Made by a program: the position numbers and the translations under genes. Shown in pieces: positions 7,949 through 16,357 of a DNA stretch of 64,000 nucleotides (its first letter is position 1; each line of letters starts with the position of its first letter). Source of the stretch: JANWJE01 sp044326545 (GTDB lineage: Bacteria; Chlamydiota; Chlamydiia; Chlamydiales; Parachlamydiaceae). The stretch lies in contig JBIRBM010000006.1 in assembly GCA_044326545.1 (NCBI GenBank), positions 1-64,000 of the forward strand, read 5' to 3'. The notes below the pieces were generated by a model. The model searched no databases and had not been told where the DNA came from. It saw only the letters and a program-made list of their open reading frames with translations.

Positions 7949-9025
7949 ATGAACAGTCCCGAAGAAGTCAATCCTTTTGCTTTTAAGGAAAAGCCTTGGA
8001 GTCATCATTCAACGGTCATATGGCTTGGATCAACTATTACGTTATCTCGTAATGTAGAAAAATTTAATTTTCCCGGCAAACTTCCGATCGATAAACGCAA
8101 TCAGATCCTTTCATTGCTAACAAAAGGGTTCTTAGCAAGCGGTCCGTTAGAGCACTTCCGGTTGATACGTCCAGAAGAGATGTCTCCTTTTGAAAAGGAA
8201 TATCTGATGGAACATTTTCTTTCACACCAAAGTGTTTATCACGCTTATACCGGGGAAGCTTTTGTTGTTGATCAAACAGGACAATTTTTGGCTGTTTTAA
8301 ATTTAAAAGATCATCTCCTTTTACACTGGGTTGATACGCAAGAAGAGTTAGAAAGTGCCTGGAACCGCTTAGTCAATATTGAAGCGGAGATTAATAAGAG
8401 TGTTAACTTTGCTTTTTCCCCTACATTTGGTTTTTTAACCTCTGATCCTCATTTATGCGGCTCTGCATGTGTTGTGACAATTTTTCTACATCTTCCCGCT
8501 CTCATCCATACAAATCATTTAGATGAAGTTGTCAATAAGTACAAAGGTGAGGGGATAGAGCAAACTGGATTACAAGGGGATCCCCATGAGCTCATCGGAG
8601 ATATTGTTGCTTTTCATAATCGCTATACGCTTGGTGTCACTGAAGAAAATATTCTCTCCTCTTTGCAAACTTTGGCGATTAAACTTGTTCTTGAAGAACA
8701 GGGAATGCGTCAACATCTTAAGCGTGGGACTGAGCATGAAGTAGCTGAAATGAAAAATAGAGTGAGCCGAGCTTATGCCCTCTTATTACATTCCTATCAA
8801 ATTGAGACAATCGAGGCGATGCATGCCTTGAGCTTGGTGAAGCTAGGCTTCGATCTTGAGTGGGTCAAGGGAGGAACTCAATCCATTTTCAACGCATTAC
8901 TCTTTAACTGTCGTCGTGGACATCTTTTGTGCCGTGATGGGGGAAAAATCAATCCAGAAGAATTGCCTCATCGACGCGCTGAATACATTCATCAAGCGCT
9001 ACATTCCCTTCAACTTTTGATTTAA
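7949..9025 (+). CDS. mcsB: McsB-like protein-arginine kinase, catalytically diverged
   Basis: 358 residues, the normal McsB length, with the phosphagen-kinase fold signature spread along it (VIWLGSTITLSRNVEKFNFP, YAFNEQ-like NFAFSPTFGFLTS, FLHLPALIHTN, late VKLGFDLEWVKG). McsB phosphorylates arginines on proteins to mark them for ClpCP. Several catalytic positions differ from Bacillus McsB as I recall it: SSRIRLARN reads GSTITLSRN, the NEEDH loop reads NLKDH and TSCPTNVGTGLR reads TSDPHLCGSACV. It may be inactive or altered in chemistry. It is transcribed after mcsA. Confidence 0.8.
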   Translation: MNSPEEVNPFAFKEKPWSHHSTVIWLGSTITLSRNVEKFNFPGKLPIDKRNQILSLLTKGFLASGPLEHFRLIRPEEMSPFEKEYLMEHFLSHQSVYHAYTGEAFVVDQTGQFLAVLNLKDHLLLHWVDTQEELESAWNRLVNIEAEINKSVNFAFSPTFGFLTSDPHLCGSACVVTIFLHLPALIHTNHLDEVVNKYKGEGIEQTGLQGDPHELIGDIVAFHNRYTLGVTEENILSSLQTLAIKLVLEEQGMRQHLKRGTEHEVAEMKNRVSRAYALLLHSYQIETIEAMHALSLVKLGFDLEWVKGGTQSIFNALLFNCRRGHLLCRDGGKINPEELPHRRAEYIHQALHSLQLLI

Positions 9026-9041
9026 ATCTATTTTACTGTTC

Positions 9042-9191
9042 TTACGCACCAGGAGCGCTATTTGCGCTGAGGCAAAGCCTAGGGCTTGAAAGCTTGTAAA
9101 GAGGGCAATATCTCTGTCGATATTGCTCTCTTTACAAGCTTTCAACCGCGAGAGCTTTTGCTTCAGCCCAAATAGCACTCCTGGTGCGTAA
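9042..9191. repeat. Full-length family A palindromic element (150 bp)
   Basis: TTACGCACCAGGAG at the left end and CTCCTGGTGCGTAA at the right end continue into complementary arms; the outer 23 bases match at 22 positions. The centre (GCTTGTAAAGAG...CTCTTTACAAGC) is also symmetric, so the whole element can fold as one long hairpin. It fills the gap between mcsB and the next gene. Other copies are listed separately. Confidence 0.85.
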
Positions 9192-9210
9192 CGAGAGTAT
9201 TTTAATCGAC

Positions 9211-11202
9211 ATGCAAACCACTGATTTCCGATCTCTTCAAGCCAATTTAAGTGAGATCTATGCAGCAGCTTTTCAATCAACAACAATGATTGACAACTTG
9301 CCCCTTATTGCAACCTCTTCCTCTACTGTGTCGTACACACATTCTGTTGCTGGTCAAATCAGTGTGCTTTACACAAGAGTTTGCCAATGGATGGAGCCTC
9401 CTGATCGTTCAATCAGGCTTAAAAAAGTCTTGAAATTTATTTTGACCACTCTTTTTGATCACGCTGTTCATGCAGCCTATCATGCTCGCCAAAAGCGAAT
9501 GTGGAATAACATGCGGCACATTGATGAGATCTGGAAAACGTCTATTCAGATGGAAGATCTCGATGAACAGAGGAAGCGCTACGACCGCCACTTATTAGAG
9601 GAGTTGAAGGGATCCGTTGAAGTGGAGAGTCAGATTTATTTGTTCGCTTTTGATGAGAGAGTCGAGACCCTTTTGAGTCAAGAGGAAGAAAAACAGCATC
9701 GTCATTTGATCATCAATTTCCATCAAGCGACCTCTCTTTTTTGGTCTGTATTTATGCAGAATCAAGAAGATGATCCTTTCCTTAACTTTCATCTTGTTGA
9801 TCTATTAGACCCTGATTCGACTTTAAAGGATCGAGCCCTTTTTAATGCCCTGAAAAAAGAACGCGATTGGGTTCAAATGGAGGGGCTCATGCAGACCTCA
9901 ATTCCTGTTGCGCTAATCGCAAAATTAGGGGGGGCTCATCCCTTGACTCCTTTAGAGAAGAGAAAACTTCAGCTATGGGTGAAAACACTCAATGACCGTG
10001 AATCCTCCATTTCGTCTCAATTGTTTTTCTCCGTTTTGCATGAAATCTTCCATGTGATCCAATTACAAGGTTCTTCTAATTTGACTTTTTTCGATCTACT
10101 AGATTGGTTGAATCAACAAGGATGCACGCTTCTTTATCGGGAAGATCCTCTTCATATGGATTGGAGAGAAGGGCTTTGTGTAGGTGATGCTATTGATTGT
10201 AATGGACAGTCATTTATTCTAGGGGAGCAGCTAAGTTCAAAAAAAATCATCGATGATCGATTTAAAATTTTTAGATTGAAAGATTACCCCGACTATGTGG
10301 TAAAAATTGCCAATAATCCTTTTTTATTACTGATGGATCACGTTAGAGCTGCAAGTGATCAAGAGCATTGTTTAATCCATTTAGTGGAGACAATCAATGA
10401 AATTGAGGTGAATGGCCATAAGATCAATGGCCTTGACCGGGAAGGGAAGTGCGTCATCCTTGAAAGGCTTTCTTCTCCTTTAAGTGATCGAAAGTGGAGG
10501 AGCAATCGCGTTGAATTAAAAAAGGAAGAGGAGACGGCAGCCCTTATTTTTGCCAATCACATATCGTGTATGATTCAATGGAAAGTCATGCCTGAAACCC
10601 TCTCTTTTTCTCACTTGATGTGGGATAGCAAGGGAGTTTTAAAATCAACCCGTTTATTAAAAAAAATGGATGCCGATTATGACTCCTTAGAATCCTATTG
10701 CCAGGAGGCTTCTAACGGAAATCGTCATGTCTTAAATTTTTTGATGCGTGTCTCTGGCCTAGACGAACATCCTGTGGGAATTTATTATCGACAAGCTGTT
10801 GCATTCGCATTAAGGGTGGGGAAACTTGATTTGATTGGGCGGGCTCTGCCGTTAGAGCATCGCCATGAGCGTTACGAGTTGCATGCTGAGGCGCTATGCC
10901 ACCGTGCGATTGCATTGAGGGAGCGGTGTTTTAAAAGAATTATAGGACATTTACGCGCCAAAAAAGCTTATTGCTATAAGCAAGAAGCGGGGATTAAGAA
11001 AAAAATGGTGGAGAACTTAGCCGCGATTTACCGAGATTTACCCACTCCTGGAAAATTTTCATCTGATTTTGAGGAGCGTGTGATTGAACATTTTTTGCAT
11101 TCGGATGAGAAGCAAACGTTAATTCCTGATCTTTCAAAAGCAGAGGAGTACTATCAGCAAAAGATAGAAGACATGAAAATTTTTAATCATGCTTGTCTGT
11201 AG
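9211..11202 (+). CDS. Large hypothetical protein with a kinase-like central region
   Basis: About 663 residues. Start at 9211 is preferred because the upstream Met at 9184 lies inside a repeat. No signal peptide. The N-terminal half is helical and charged. Near residues 335-440 the order FILGEQL, DDRFKIFRLKDYPDYVVKIANN, an acidic helix and CVILERLSSPLSDRKW resembles the glycine loop, VAIK lysine, helix C and hinge of a protein-kinase fold, but I see no convincing HRD or DFG motif, so it would be a degenerate or pseudokinase-like domain. The C-terminal third is helical with many Arg and His. Family unknown; possibly a lineage-specific effector or structural protein. Confidence 0.65.
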   Translation: MQTTDFRSLQANLSEIYAAAFQSTTMIDNLPLIATSSSTVSYTHSVAGQISVLYTRVCQWMEPPDRSIRLKKVLKFILTTLFDHAVHAAYHARQKRMWNNMRHIDEIWKTSIQMEDLDEQRKRYDRHLLEELKGSVEVESQIYLFAFDERVETLLSQEEEKQHRHLIINFHQATSLFWSVFMQNQEDDPFLNFHLVDLLDPDSTLKDRALFNALKKERDWVQMEGLMQTSIPVALIAKLGGAHPLTPLEKRKLQLWVKTLNDRESSISSQLFFSVLHEIFHVIQLQGSSNLTFFDLLDWLNQQGCTLLYREDPLHMDWREGLCVGDAIDCNGQSFILGEQLSSKKIIDDRFKIFRLKDYPDYVVKIANNPFLLLMDHVRAASDQEHCLIHLVETINEIEVNGHKINGLDREGKCVILERLSSPLSDRKWRSNRVELKKEEETAALIFANHISCMIQWKVMPETLSFSHLMWDSKGVLKSTRLLKKMDADYDSLESYCQEASNGNRHVLNFLMRVSGLDEHPVGIYYRQAVAFALRVGKLDLIGRALPLEHRHERYELHAEALCHRAIALRERCFKRIIGHLRAKKAYCYKQEAGIKKKMVENLAAIYRDLPTPGKFSSDFEERVIEHFLHSDEKQTLIPDLSKAEEYYQQKIEDMKIFNHACL

Positions 11203-11258
11203 AAAGCAATTTGTTGATCCCTGACACGCCCTAATACCATTTCTCACTCTAAGGTGAA

Positions 11259-12035
11259 TTAGGGACACAGAGTAATGCACGTTGCGTGACGCCCTGTGAT
11301 GTGATCGCGTCGATAAGAAAAAAAATCTTTAGAATTAGAATAAGTACTCAATCGCGCAATTTCAATGTGATGGGGTAAAATACCAGCTGTCTGAAGTTGA
11401 AATTCGCTAATCGACCAAAAATCAAAATAGGTCGGGCGGGGCTGAAAACACCAAAATTCTTTTGGTAATTCTGTTTGATAGTGAATAAATTCTGCTTCAT
11501 TAGGTCCAAGACTTGGAGAAATGCAGACAAGAAGTTCGGCTGGTTTAGAGCCAAATGTGTGTGTCATGTATTCAATAGCCTCCCTATAGATATTCGCTAC
11601 GCTTCCTCTCCAACCGGCGTGGACATTTGCGATTGCGTGGCGTTGAGTGTCATAAAAAATCGCGACTTGACAATCGGCGTGCTTCATCATAAGAGAAACA
11701 CCGGGGCAGGAGGTGACCAATCCATCAACATCAACAATCTCTTCGGCTGATTGAGCTGTGACTTTTGCAATCGATTTGCCATGATTTGCCCTTCCCCATA
11801 CCAGATGATTCCAGTTTGGAATTTCGCTTTGGAATTGATGGGTGATCTTGTCGATGTTGAGTCTCACTCGATGATTGTCATCTCCAACATGAAATCCGGT
11901 ATTAAGAGTTCCATAGTTGCCTTGGCTATACCCTCCATGTCGCAAAAAAACGGCATGTCTAAGGTGAGGAATATCGCTTAGAAGGTCGAATTCGAGCCAC
12001 TCAATATCGTGAAATTTTTTTCTCTGCATAATCAT
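11259..12035 (-). CDS. pgeF: PgeF/YfiH laccase-domain protein (peptidoglycan editing factor)
   Basis: 258 residues. Metal-site motifs are visible: FLRHGGYSQGNYGTLNTG, HADCQVAIFYD and HAGWRGSVANI, which supply the Cys and His ligands of the family. YfiH-type proteins were first called polyphenol oxidases; PgeF corrects mis-incorporated serine in peptidoglycan precursors, and others act as purine nucleoside phosphorylases. In a chlamydia-like organism with modified peptidoglycan the editing role is attractive but unproven. The start could be the first or third codon Met. Confidence 0.85.
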   Translation of the reverse strand: MIMQRKKFHDIEWLEFDLLSDIPHLRHAVFLRHGGYSQGNYGTLNTGFHVGDDNHRVRLNIDKITHQFQSEIPNWNHLVWGRANHGKSIAKVTAQSAEEIVDVDGLVTSCPGVSLMMKHADCQVAIFYDTQRHAIANVHAGWRGSVANIYREAIEYMTHTFGSKPAELLVCISPSLGPNEAEFIHYQTELPKEFWCFQPRPTYFDFWSISEFQLQTAGILPHHIEIARLSTYSNSKDFFSYRRDHITGRHATCITLCP

Positions 12036-12152
12036 CGTATGAATGATAAAATTGATTGCTTATTATCTTTTCAGAGATTAAATTTTTTTGCTAATCATTT
12101 GAAAGATTCATCACCCTGATATTGGGTCAACCTGAACTATATTGAGAAAGAC

Positions 12153-12827
12153 ATGAAACATTTAACCTTATTTTTTGCCTTTTTTTTATTACCCTTCACC
12201 CTTTTTTCCACAGACTGTATTCCTGATTGTGACACTGAAACAGATTGGACTTTAGAGGTTCGCGGAGCGTATTACTATGTTCCAAATAAAGCAGTTGAAA
12301 AAGTGTATACCTCTGATTGGCTTGATTATCAAGTTGAGGTGGCAAAACGAGTGCATCCTTTCGTTGAAGTGTGGGGTGGTTTTAATATGGCCTCAAAGCA
12401 TGGTCATGCGAGCCGAGTCTATGGCAGTTATGATTATCGTTTTAAAGATAGTACGAGAGTTTATGTTCTTCCTTTTAGTCTAGGTCTTAAGCTTATTTAC
12501 CCCCTTTTTCCTTTTGTCGATGTTTATGCAGGTGCGGGGGTTTGCTATTCATTTCTTAAAATTAAGAATTTTTGCAAAGAGCACTACTCCTCTATGGGAA
12601 TTTCCCACTCTCCCTTTAGGAAGGCAATCTATAAAAATGATGTTGGAGGAGTCTTTAAAGTGGGTTTCCAAGTTGCTTTAAGCGAAACCACTTTTCTTGA
12701 TTTTTTCACTGATTATTATGCTCAGCGCTTTAAACTCTCTGAAAAGTCTGATCCCCGTTACGTGTTTAAACGTCATATTGATTGTAGTGGATTTAAGTTT
12801 GGTGCAGGATTCGGCGTTTATTTTTAA
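12153..12827 (+). CDS. Predicted outer-membrane beta-barrel protein
   Basis: 224 residues with a clear signal peptide (LTLFFAFFLLPFTLFSTDC). The mature part has alternating aromatic beta strands (WTLEVRGAYYYVP, LDYQVEVAKRVHPFVEVWGGFN, FVDVYAGAGVCYSF) and ends in Phe after FGAGFGVYF, typical of BamA-inserted barrels. Such small barrels are common in environmental chlamydiae. Function unknown. It is convergent with the DUF2063/MNIO operon, the two being separated by a hairpin. Confidence 0.65.
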   Translation: MKHLTLFFAFFLLPFTLFSTDCIPDCDTETDWTLEVRGAYYYVPNKAVEKVYTSDWLDYQVEVAKRVHPFVEVWGGFNMASKHGHASRVYGSYDYRFKDSTRVYVLPFSLGLKLIYPLFPFVDVYAGAGVCYSFLKIKNFCKEHYSSMGISHSPFRKAIYKNDVGGVFKVGFQVALSETTFLDFFTDYYAQRFKLSEKSDPRYVFKRHIDCSGFKFGAGFGVYF

Positions 12828-12836
12828 CTTCCCTTA

Positions 12837-12868
12837 GAACCTGTTCAAAGAGTGTGAACAGGTTCTTA
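12837..12868. terminator. Bidirectional hairpin between the barrel gene and the DUF2063 operon
   Basis: AGAACCTGTTCA and TGAACAGGTTCT form a perfect 12-bp stem with a short loop. It lies between convergent stop codons. The GAACCTGTTC word recurs in the family C repeats, so the terminator may be repeat-derived. A family A fragment (CTTACGCACCAAGAGC) follows directly. Confidence 0.6.
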
Positions 12869-12922
12869 CGCACCAAGAGCTGTCCCTTCACCTCAAATCG
12901 CGCGCGCCGTGCGCAAGATCAG

Positions 12923-13807
12923 TCAATGATGTAAACTTAACCATCCGGCTTGCGTCCATTCTTGAAGCCACTGTTGCAAGTTTTCTTCGGCATTCTGATA
13001 AATCAAAGGATCTTGTGATTCAATGTATGCACAAGCCTCTTCCATTGTAGAACCCGTTTCAAATCTCTTTAATAATGTAAACTCCGCTTGAGTGATTTCT
13101 CGCCAAGCGAGGTTGTCATGTCTATTTCGATAAAGAATAATGAAATACGATTTGTCTTTAGAGGGGGAGGGGGGGCAGAGCCTTGAGCGCTCCTCAGCGC
13201 TCTGCTCCAAGACTTCCCCTCGGAATGTTAAAAGATCGTATTCCCACGCAAATAAAGTCATAGAGGGTTGAAGATAGAAGGGGGTACTTAATAAACTGTC
13301 AGGATTTTGTTTTAACATGGCACAAAGGTCTAATGGAGGATGTCTTGTTGTAATCAAATTTTCCATAAACGCCCAATCAAGAGAAGCAGAGTCGAAGACA
13401 AGAGAGCGATCAGGAGCTTTGTATGATTCTGCGATCCACTGAGGTAACCGTTTGCCTAGTACATTAATTGACCAATGATTTGGAGGATATTGGCTCAGAT
13501 AAGGCACTGCAATGTTTTGATTGAACGCTTGATAGCCAAATAAACGTGTCACAAGAGGAAAATTGGCATGTAAAGTATTGAAGAGGCGCCACCAATATTG
13601 TTGGTTATAGATTTGCATGCGCAGATGAGAGGGGAGGTTGGGCCTAGGAGTGATATATTGAGCAGCTTCTTGTGAGATGAGAGTTCCGTGCGCAGTTCTT
13701 GGCTGAATGGTTTCATTTTTCCCCAAGGGGTGCGTGATAATAGAAGCAAACCACTCTTGTATCGATTGTAATTGCACAGGAGGGGAAAAAGGCTTTTGGC
13801 TTAGCAT
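12923..13807 (-). CDS. DUF2063-family partner of an MNIO enzyme (BufC/HvfC-like)
   Basis: 294 residues. The N-terminal part has the DUF2063 hallmark: LQEWF-like QSIQEWFASII, then RMQIYNQQYWWRLFNTLHANFPLVTRLFGYQAFN followed by YLSQYPP. The C-terminal half corresponds to the second domain of the family, with WAFMENL and WREITQAEFTLLKRF. In bufferin, HvfABC and TglHI-type systems this protein binds the precursor leader and delivers it to the MNIO oxidase. It starts 21 bases after the MNIO gene ends, so the two are cotranscribed. The gene has no strong Shine-Dalgarno sequence, which fits translational coupling. Confidence 0.85.
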   Translation of the reverse strand: MLSQKPFSPPVQLQSIQEWFASIITHPLGKNETIQPRTAHGTLISQEAAQYITPRPNLPSHLRMQIYNQQYWWRLFNTLHANFPLVTRLFGYQAFNQNIAVPYLSQYPPNHWSINVLGKRLPQWIAESYKAPDRSLVFDSASLDWAFMENLITTRHPPLDLCAMLKQNPDSLLSTPFYLQPSMTLFAWEYDLLTFRGEVLEQSAEERSRLCPPSPSKDKSYFIILYRNRHDNLAWREITQAEFTLLKRFETGSTMEEACAYIESQDPLIYQNAEENLQQWLQEWTQAGWLSLHH

Positions 13808-13828
13808 AATATTTTTCTTTGTATAAGA

Positions 13829-14680
13829 TTATAAAACAGCCAAAGAATGTTGTGTGTGAATCGATTGTTGAAATTGCTTGGCTTTTAATGCTTCCTTCCA
13901 TGTTTCTTCAAATGAGAGGAGGTTATCATCCCACTCCAAAAGAGTGGAAACGCCGCCGGTTAAAGGATAAATTTCGGCGTAAAGCTCCCATACTTCATCT
14001 CGAACAGGATGATCATGAGTATCCAAAACATAATCTCCAAAATCACAATGGCCTGCTAAATGAATTTGAATGACGCGATCGAGCGGGAGATGTTGGTAAT
14101 AAGTTTTGGGATCAAATCCATGATTGCGACTTGAAACATAAATATTATTGACGTCGAGCATCATCGAAATATCGGCTTTTTCAACCACCTCGCGATAAAA
14201 TTCCCACTCAGGCATTTCATCTTGTTTAAATGAGACGTAAGAAGAAAGATTTTCTAGTGCGAACGGAAGTTCTAGGTAATCTTGGACGATACGGGCTTTT
14301 GTGGCAACGTGTTCGATGACCTCTTTTGTATAAGGAAGAGGGAGTAGGTCATGATAATGCCCCCCCGGAAGCTGTCCCCAAGAGAGGTGATCTGATACCC
14401 AAGGCGTTTTGGTTTTTCGCGTCAACGTTTTGAGTTTTTTTAAATAATCAAAATCCAAAGGGGTTGGACTGCCGATTGACAACGAAACTCCGTGTTGTAC
14501 AACAGGATAAAACTCTAAAATGCGTTCAAGATGAGAAATGGGCTTTCCATCTTCCATCATGAAGTTCTCACTAATGATCTCAAACCAATCAATATTGGGT
14601 TGAAGGCTGAAAATATCATCATAGTGAGGAACTCGCAATCCGATTCCAATCCCTAAATTAGGAACTTGCTTGGCTTTCAT
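13829..14680 (-). CDS. MNIO (DUF692) multinuclear iron oxidase, RiPP-maturing enzyme
   Basis: 283 residues from an ATG preceded by AAGGAG; the upstream Met at 14710 is rejected. This is a full DUF692 TIM barrel. Metal-ligand motifs appear in order: IGIGLRVPHYDDI, DWFEIISENF, SDHLSWG, ALENLSSYVSF, DVNNIYVSSRNHGFDP, QIHLAGH, DTHDHPV and LEWDDN. Family members use two or three irons to oxidise cysteine residues of ribosomal peptides, giving oxazolone/thioamide, thiooxazole and related groups. The DUF2063 gene follows in the same operon and two candidate exported Cys-containing precursors lie just upstream. The exact modification cannot be deduced. Confidence 0.9.
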   Translation of the reverse strand: MKAKQVPNLGIGIGLRVPHYDDIFSLQPNIDWFEIISENFMMEDGKPISHLERILEFYPVVQHGVSLSIGSPTPLDFDYLKKLKTLTRKTKTPWVSDHLSWGQLPGGHYHDLLPLPYTKEVIEHVATKARIVQDYLELPFALENLSSYVSFKQDEMPEWEFYREVVEKADISMMLDVNNIYVSSRNHGFDPKTYYQHLPLDRVIQIHLAGHCDFGDYVLDTHDHPVRDEVWELYAEIYPLTGGVSTLLEWDDNLLSFEETWKEALKAKQFQQSIHTQHSLAVL

Positions 14681-14770
14681 TTTTCTCCTTACAGAGTGTT
14701 TGCAAAGCATAGAGGCTTTTCAAACACTCTCTTATTCAATCAGAGGGGTTGTAAAAAGATTCGCTCATGC

Positions 14771-14986
14771 TTTAATAGACTTGTTTCGACACGCGCTTGG
14801 GTTGAGAAAATGGCCATTTTTGGCATCTTTATTGTTAAATTTTTCGACCGTATGCACGCATACGCTCTCAACATTTTCAAAACAATCTGCTCAAAAAGGG
14901 CAATTTTTTCAAGCAAAGCAAGTTTCCGAAGAAGTTTAATCATCAATTTTCTCAACCCAAGCGAGTCTCGAAAGAGGTCTAATAAA
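14771..14986. repeat. Family D palindromic element inside the MNIO locus
   Basis: Outer arms TAGACTTGTTTCGACACGCG with CTTGGGTTGAGAAAAT, and the complement ATTTTCTCAACCCAAG with GAGTCTCGAAAGAGGTCTA, enclose an inner hairpin around CGTATGCACGCATACG. The element separates the precursor genes from the MNIO gene and overlaps the edge of the precursor terminator. Short reading frames on both strands here are translations of the repeat. Confidence 0.75.
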
Positions 14987-15016
14987 AAAAAGGTGCACAG
15001 CATCTGTTGTGCACCT
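14983..15016 (-). terminator. Rho-independent terminator after precursor 1
   Basis: On the minus strand AGGTGCACA and TGTGCACCT form a 9-bp GC-rich stem followed by eight T residues. It lies 22 bases after the stop of the smaller precursor, so most precursor transcripts should end before the MNIO gene. Confidence 0.85.
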
Positions 15017-15037
15017 CATGACAGAAATTAACAAAAA

Positions 15038-15451
15038 CTAATGCTTAAGGCCATGACGCTCATTGATTCGCCTTTGCGCCTCTTTTATCGCGAGATTTTT
15101 ATCTCGATAAGTCTCTTTAGAAGCTAATTCAATCGCCAATGCTTTTCCTTCAGGATTTAAACCAAGGTAAATGGCTTTTCCTTGAGGATTAAGCATTGCA
15201 AGTAGTTGAGCCTCTGTCAAGTTGAGCGTCTTTTTTTCATCAGCTCGCTGAGTCATCGATCCTTTTTGCCAATCATGATTCGCTTGAGTTGAGGCTCCGC
15301 TATCTTGCTTCGCCGAGCAGCCATCGGATGCACAGCCTGAAGCTAAAATAATCCCATGCGCTTCTATCCCGGCATCTGCACTCAATGGAATTGAAGCAGC
15401 TAAAATTAAAGCGCTTAAAGCAATGGTTGCTAAGTTTTTTTTATTTTCCAT
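15038..15451 (-). CDS. Candidate MNIO precursor peptide 1 (exported)
   Basis: 137 residues beginning MENKKNLATIALSALILAAS, a Sec-type signal ending near ADAG. The leader matches that of the neighbouring larger protein (MEKNNKNLAKKAFAALVLAA, then AG...LLAGG versus AG...ILASG). The core has only two cysteines, in ASGCASDGCSAKQ, resembling the spaced GxCxxxGC-type units of Hvf/bufferin precursors. The C-terminal half is helical and charged with the near-repeat NPQGKAIYLGL/NPEGKALAIEL. ATG follows AAAGGA. A strong terminator comes right after the stop. Role as substrate of the downstream MNIO is inferred from context. Confidence 0.65.
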   Translation of the reverse strand: MENKKNLATIALSALILAASIPLSADAGIEAHGIILASGCASDGCSAKQDSGASTQANHDWQKGSMTQRADEKKTLNLTEAQLLAMLNPQGKAIYLGLNPEGKALAIELASKETYRDKNLAIKEAQRRINERHGLKH

Positions 15452-15483
15452 GTCATTGGATCCTTTGATTTGAAAACGCTAAA

Positions 15484-16074
15484 TTAACGATTCCAGTTAT
15501 TCATACGATTCATGTTGTCTGGAGCACGCTGAGGGGCTGATGGTATGCTTTCAGGATCAGTGTTATAGGCTACAGGAGGATTTGGATTTTTAGGCATTGG
15601 TCTGTTTGGAGTGTTAGAAGTGCCATATCCTCCGCCATTGGCTTGGTAGTTGTTAGAAGGACGCCCTTGATAGTTTTGTCCATTATAGGGGTTTGAGTTT
15701 GGAGCGACAGTTTCAACAGGAGCTGAACTCTGCTGAGATCCCCCGCTTGTGGCTGCGCTGCATGTGTGCCCACTTTCATTTGGATTATAAAAATTTCTGC
15801 TAGTGGCTGCATTGCAAGAAGATCCACCTCGTTTTGCCGAGCATGAGTTTCTGCTTGAATCTGCATCATAAGAATAATTTCCTCTTTGTCCGGAGCATGA
15901 ACTTCTTACAGCTTGGCATCCTCCTCCCCCATTTCTTGACCCGCAGCTTCCTCCGGCTAATAATGTTCCATTATTTTCTAATGCACTCCCTGCATGACCT
16001 GCAACGGGTAATGTTGCTGCCAATACCAGGGCTGCAAATGCTTTTTTTGCGAGATTTTTATTGTTTTTTTCCAT
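15484..16074 (-). CDS. Candidate MNIO precursor 2, Cys/Gly/Ser-rich exported protein
   Basis: 196 residues from an ATG preceded by GGAGG; the upstream Met at 16128 is rejected. After a signal peptide cut near GHAG come six cysteines in low-complexity repeats: GGSCGS, GGGGCQA, RSSCSG, RNSCSAKRGG, GSSCNAATS and HTCSAATSGG. The last two units share a CNAATS/CSAATS core, suggesting internal duplication. The rest is Pro/Asn/Gly-rich (PNRPMPKNPNPP) and disordered. The leader is homologous to the 137-residue neighbour 32 bases downstream. It may be an MNIO-modified metal-binding protein or a secreted structural protein; the former is inferred from the locus. Confidence 0.65.
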   Translation of the reverse strand: MEKNNKNLAKKAFAALVLAATLPVAGHAGSALENNGTLLAGGSCGSRNGGGGCQAVRSSCSGQRGNYSYDADSSRNSCSAKRGGSSCNAATSRNFYNPNESGHTCSAATSGGSQQSSAPVETVAPNSNPYNGQNYQGRPSNNYQANGGGYGTSNTPNRPMPKNPNPPVAYNTDPESIPSAPQRAPDNMNRMNNWNR

Positions 16075-16293
16075 ATGTCCTCCAAAAGGTTGTGTGGTTT
16101 CTTTTATTGTTGAATCTATTTTGAACATAAAAGCATAGAGCCTTTTTTGTCTACTACAGTGATTGAAAACAACGAGGTTTGTCGAGAGTTATTTGTAATA
16201 GATTTGAGCTAAATCACTTGTTCTGTGTCAATTCCATGTGATAAACATCAATTGCCTCAGGTGAGTTTTTAATATTGGAAAAAATTTTTATGC

Positions 16294-16350
16294 GTGTATA
16301 GCAGATTTATAGTGGCAAAGCATCGTGGTCAAAGATTCTGAACAGGTTCT
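16294..16350. repeat. Family C repeat, right half
   Basis: GTGTATAGCAGATTTATAG followed by GCAAAGCATCGTGGTCAAAG and ATTCTGAACAGGTTCT. The same string recurs with a few changes at 36998-37050 and 38680-38736. Confidence 0.7.
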
Positions 16351-16357
16351 CTATGTG

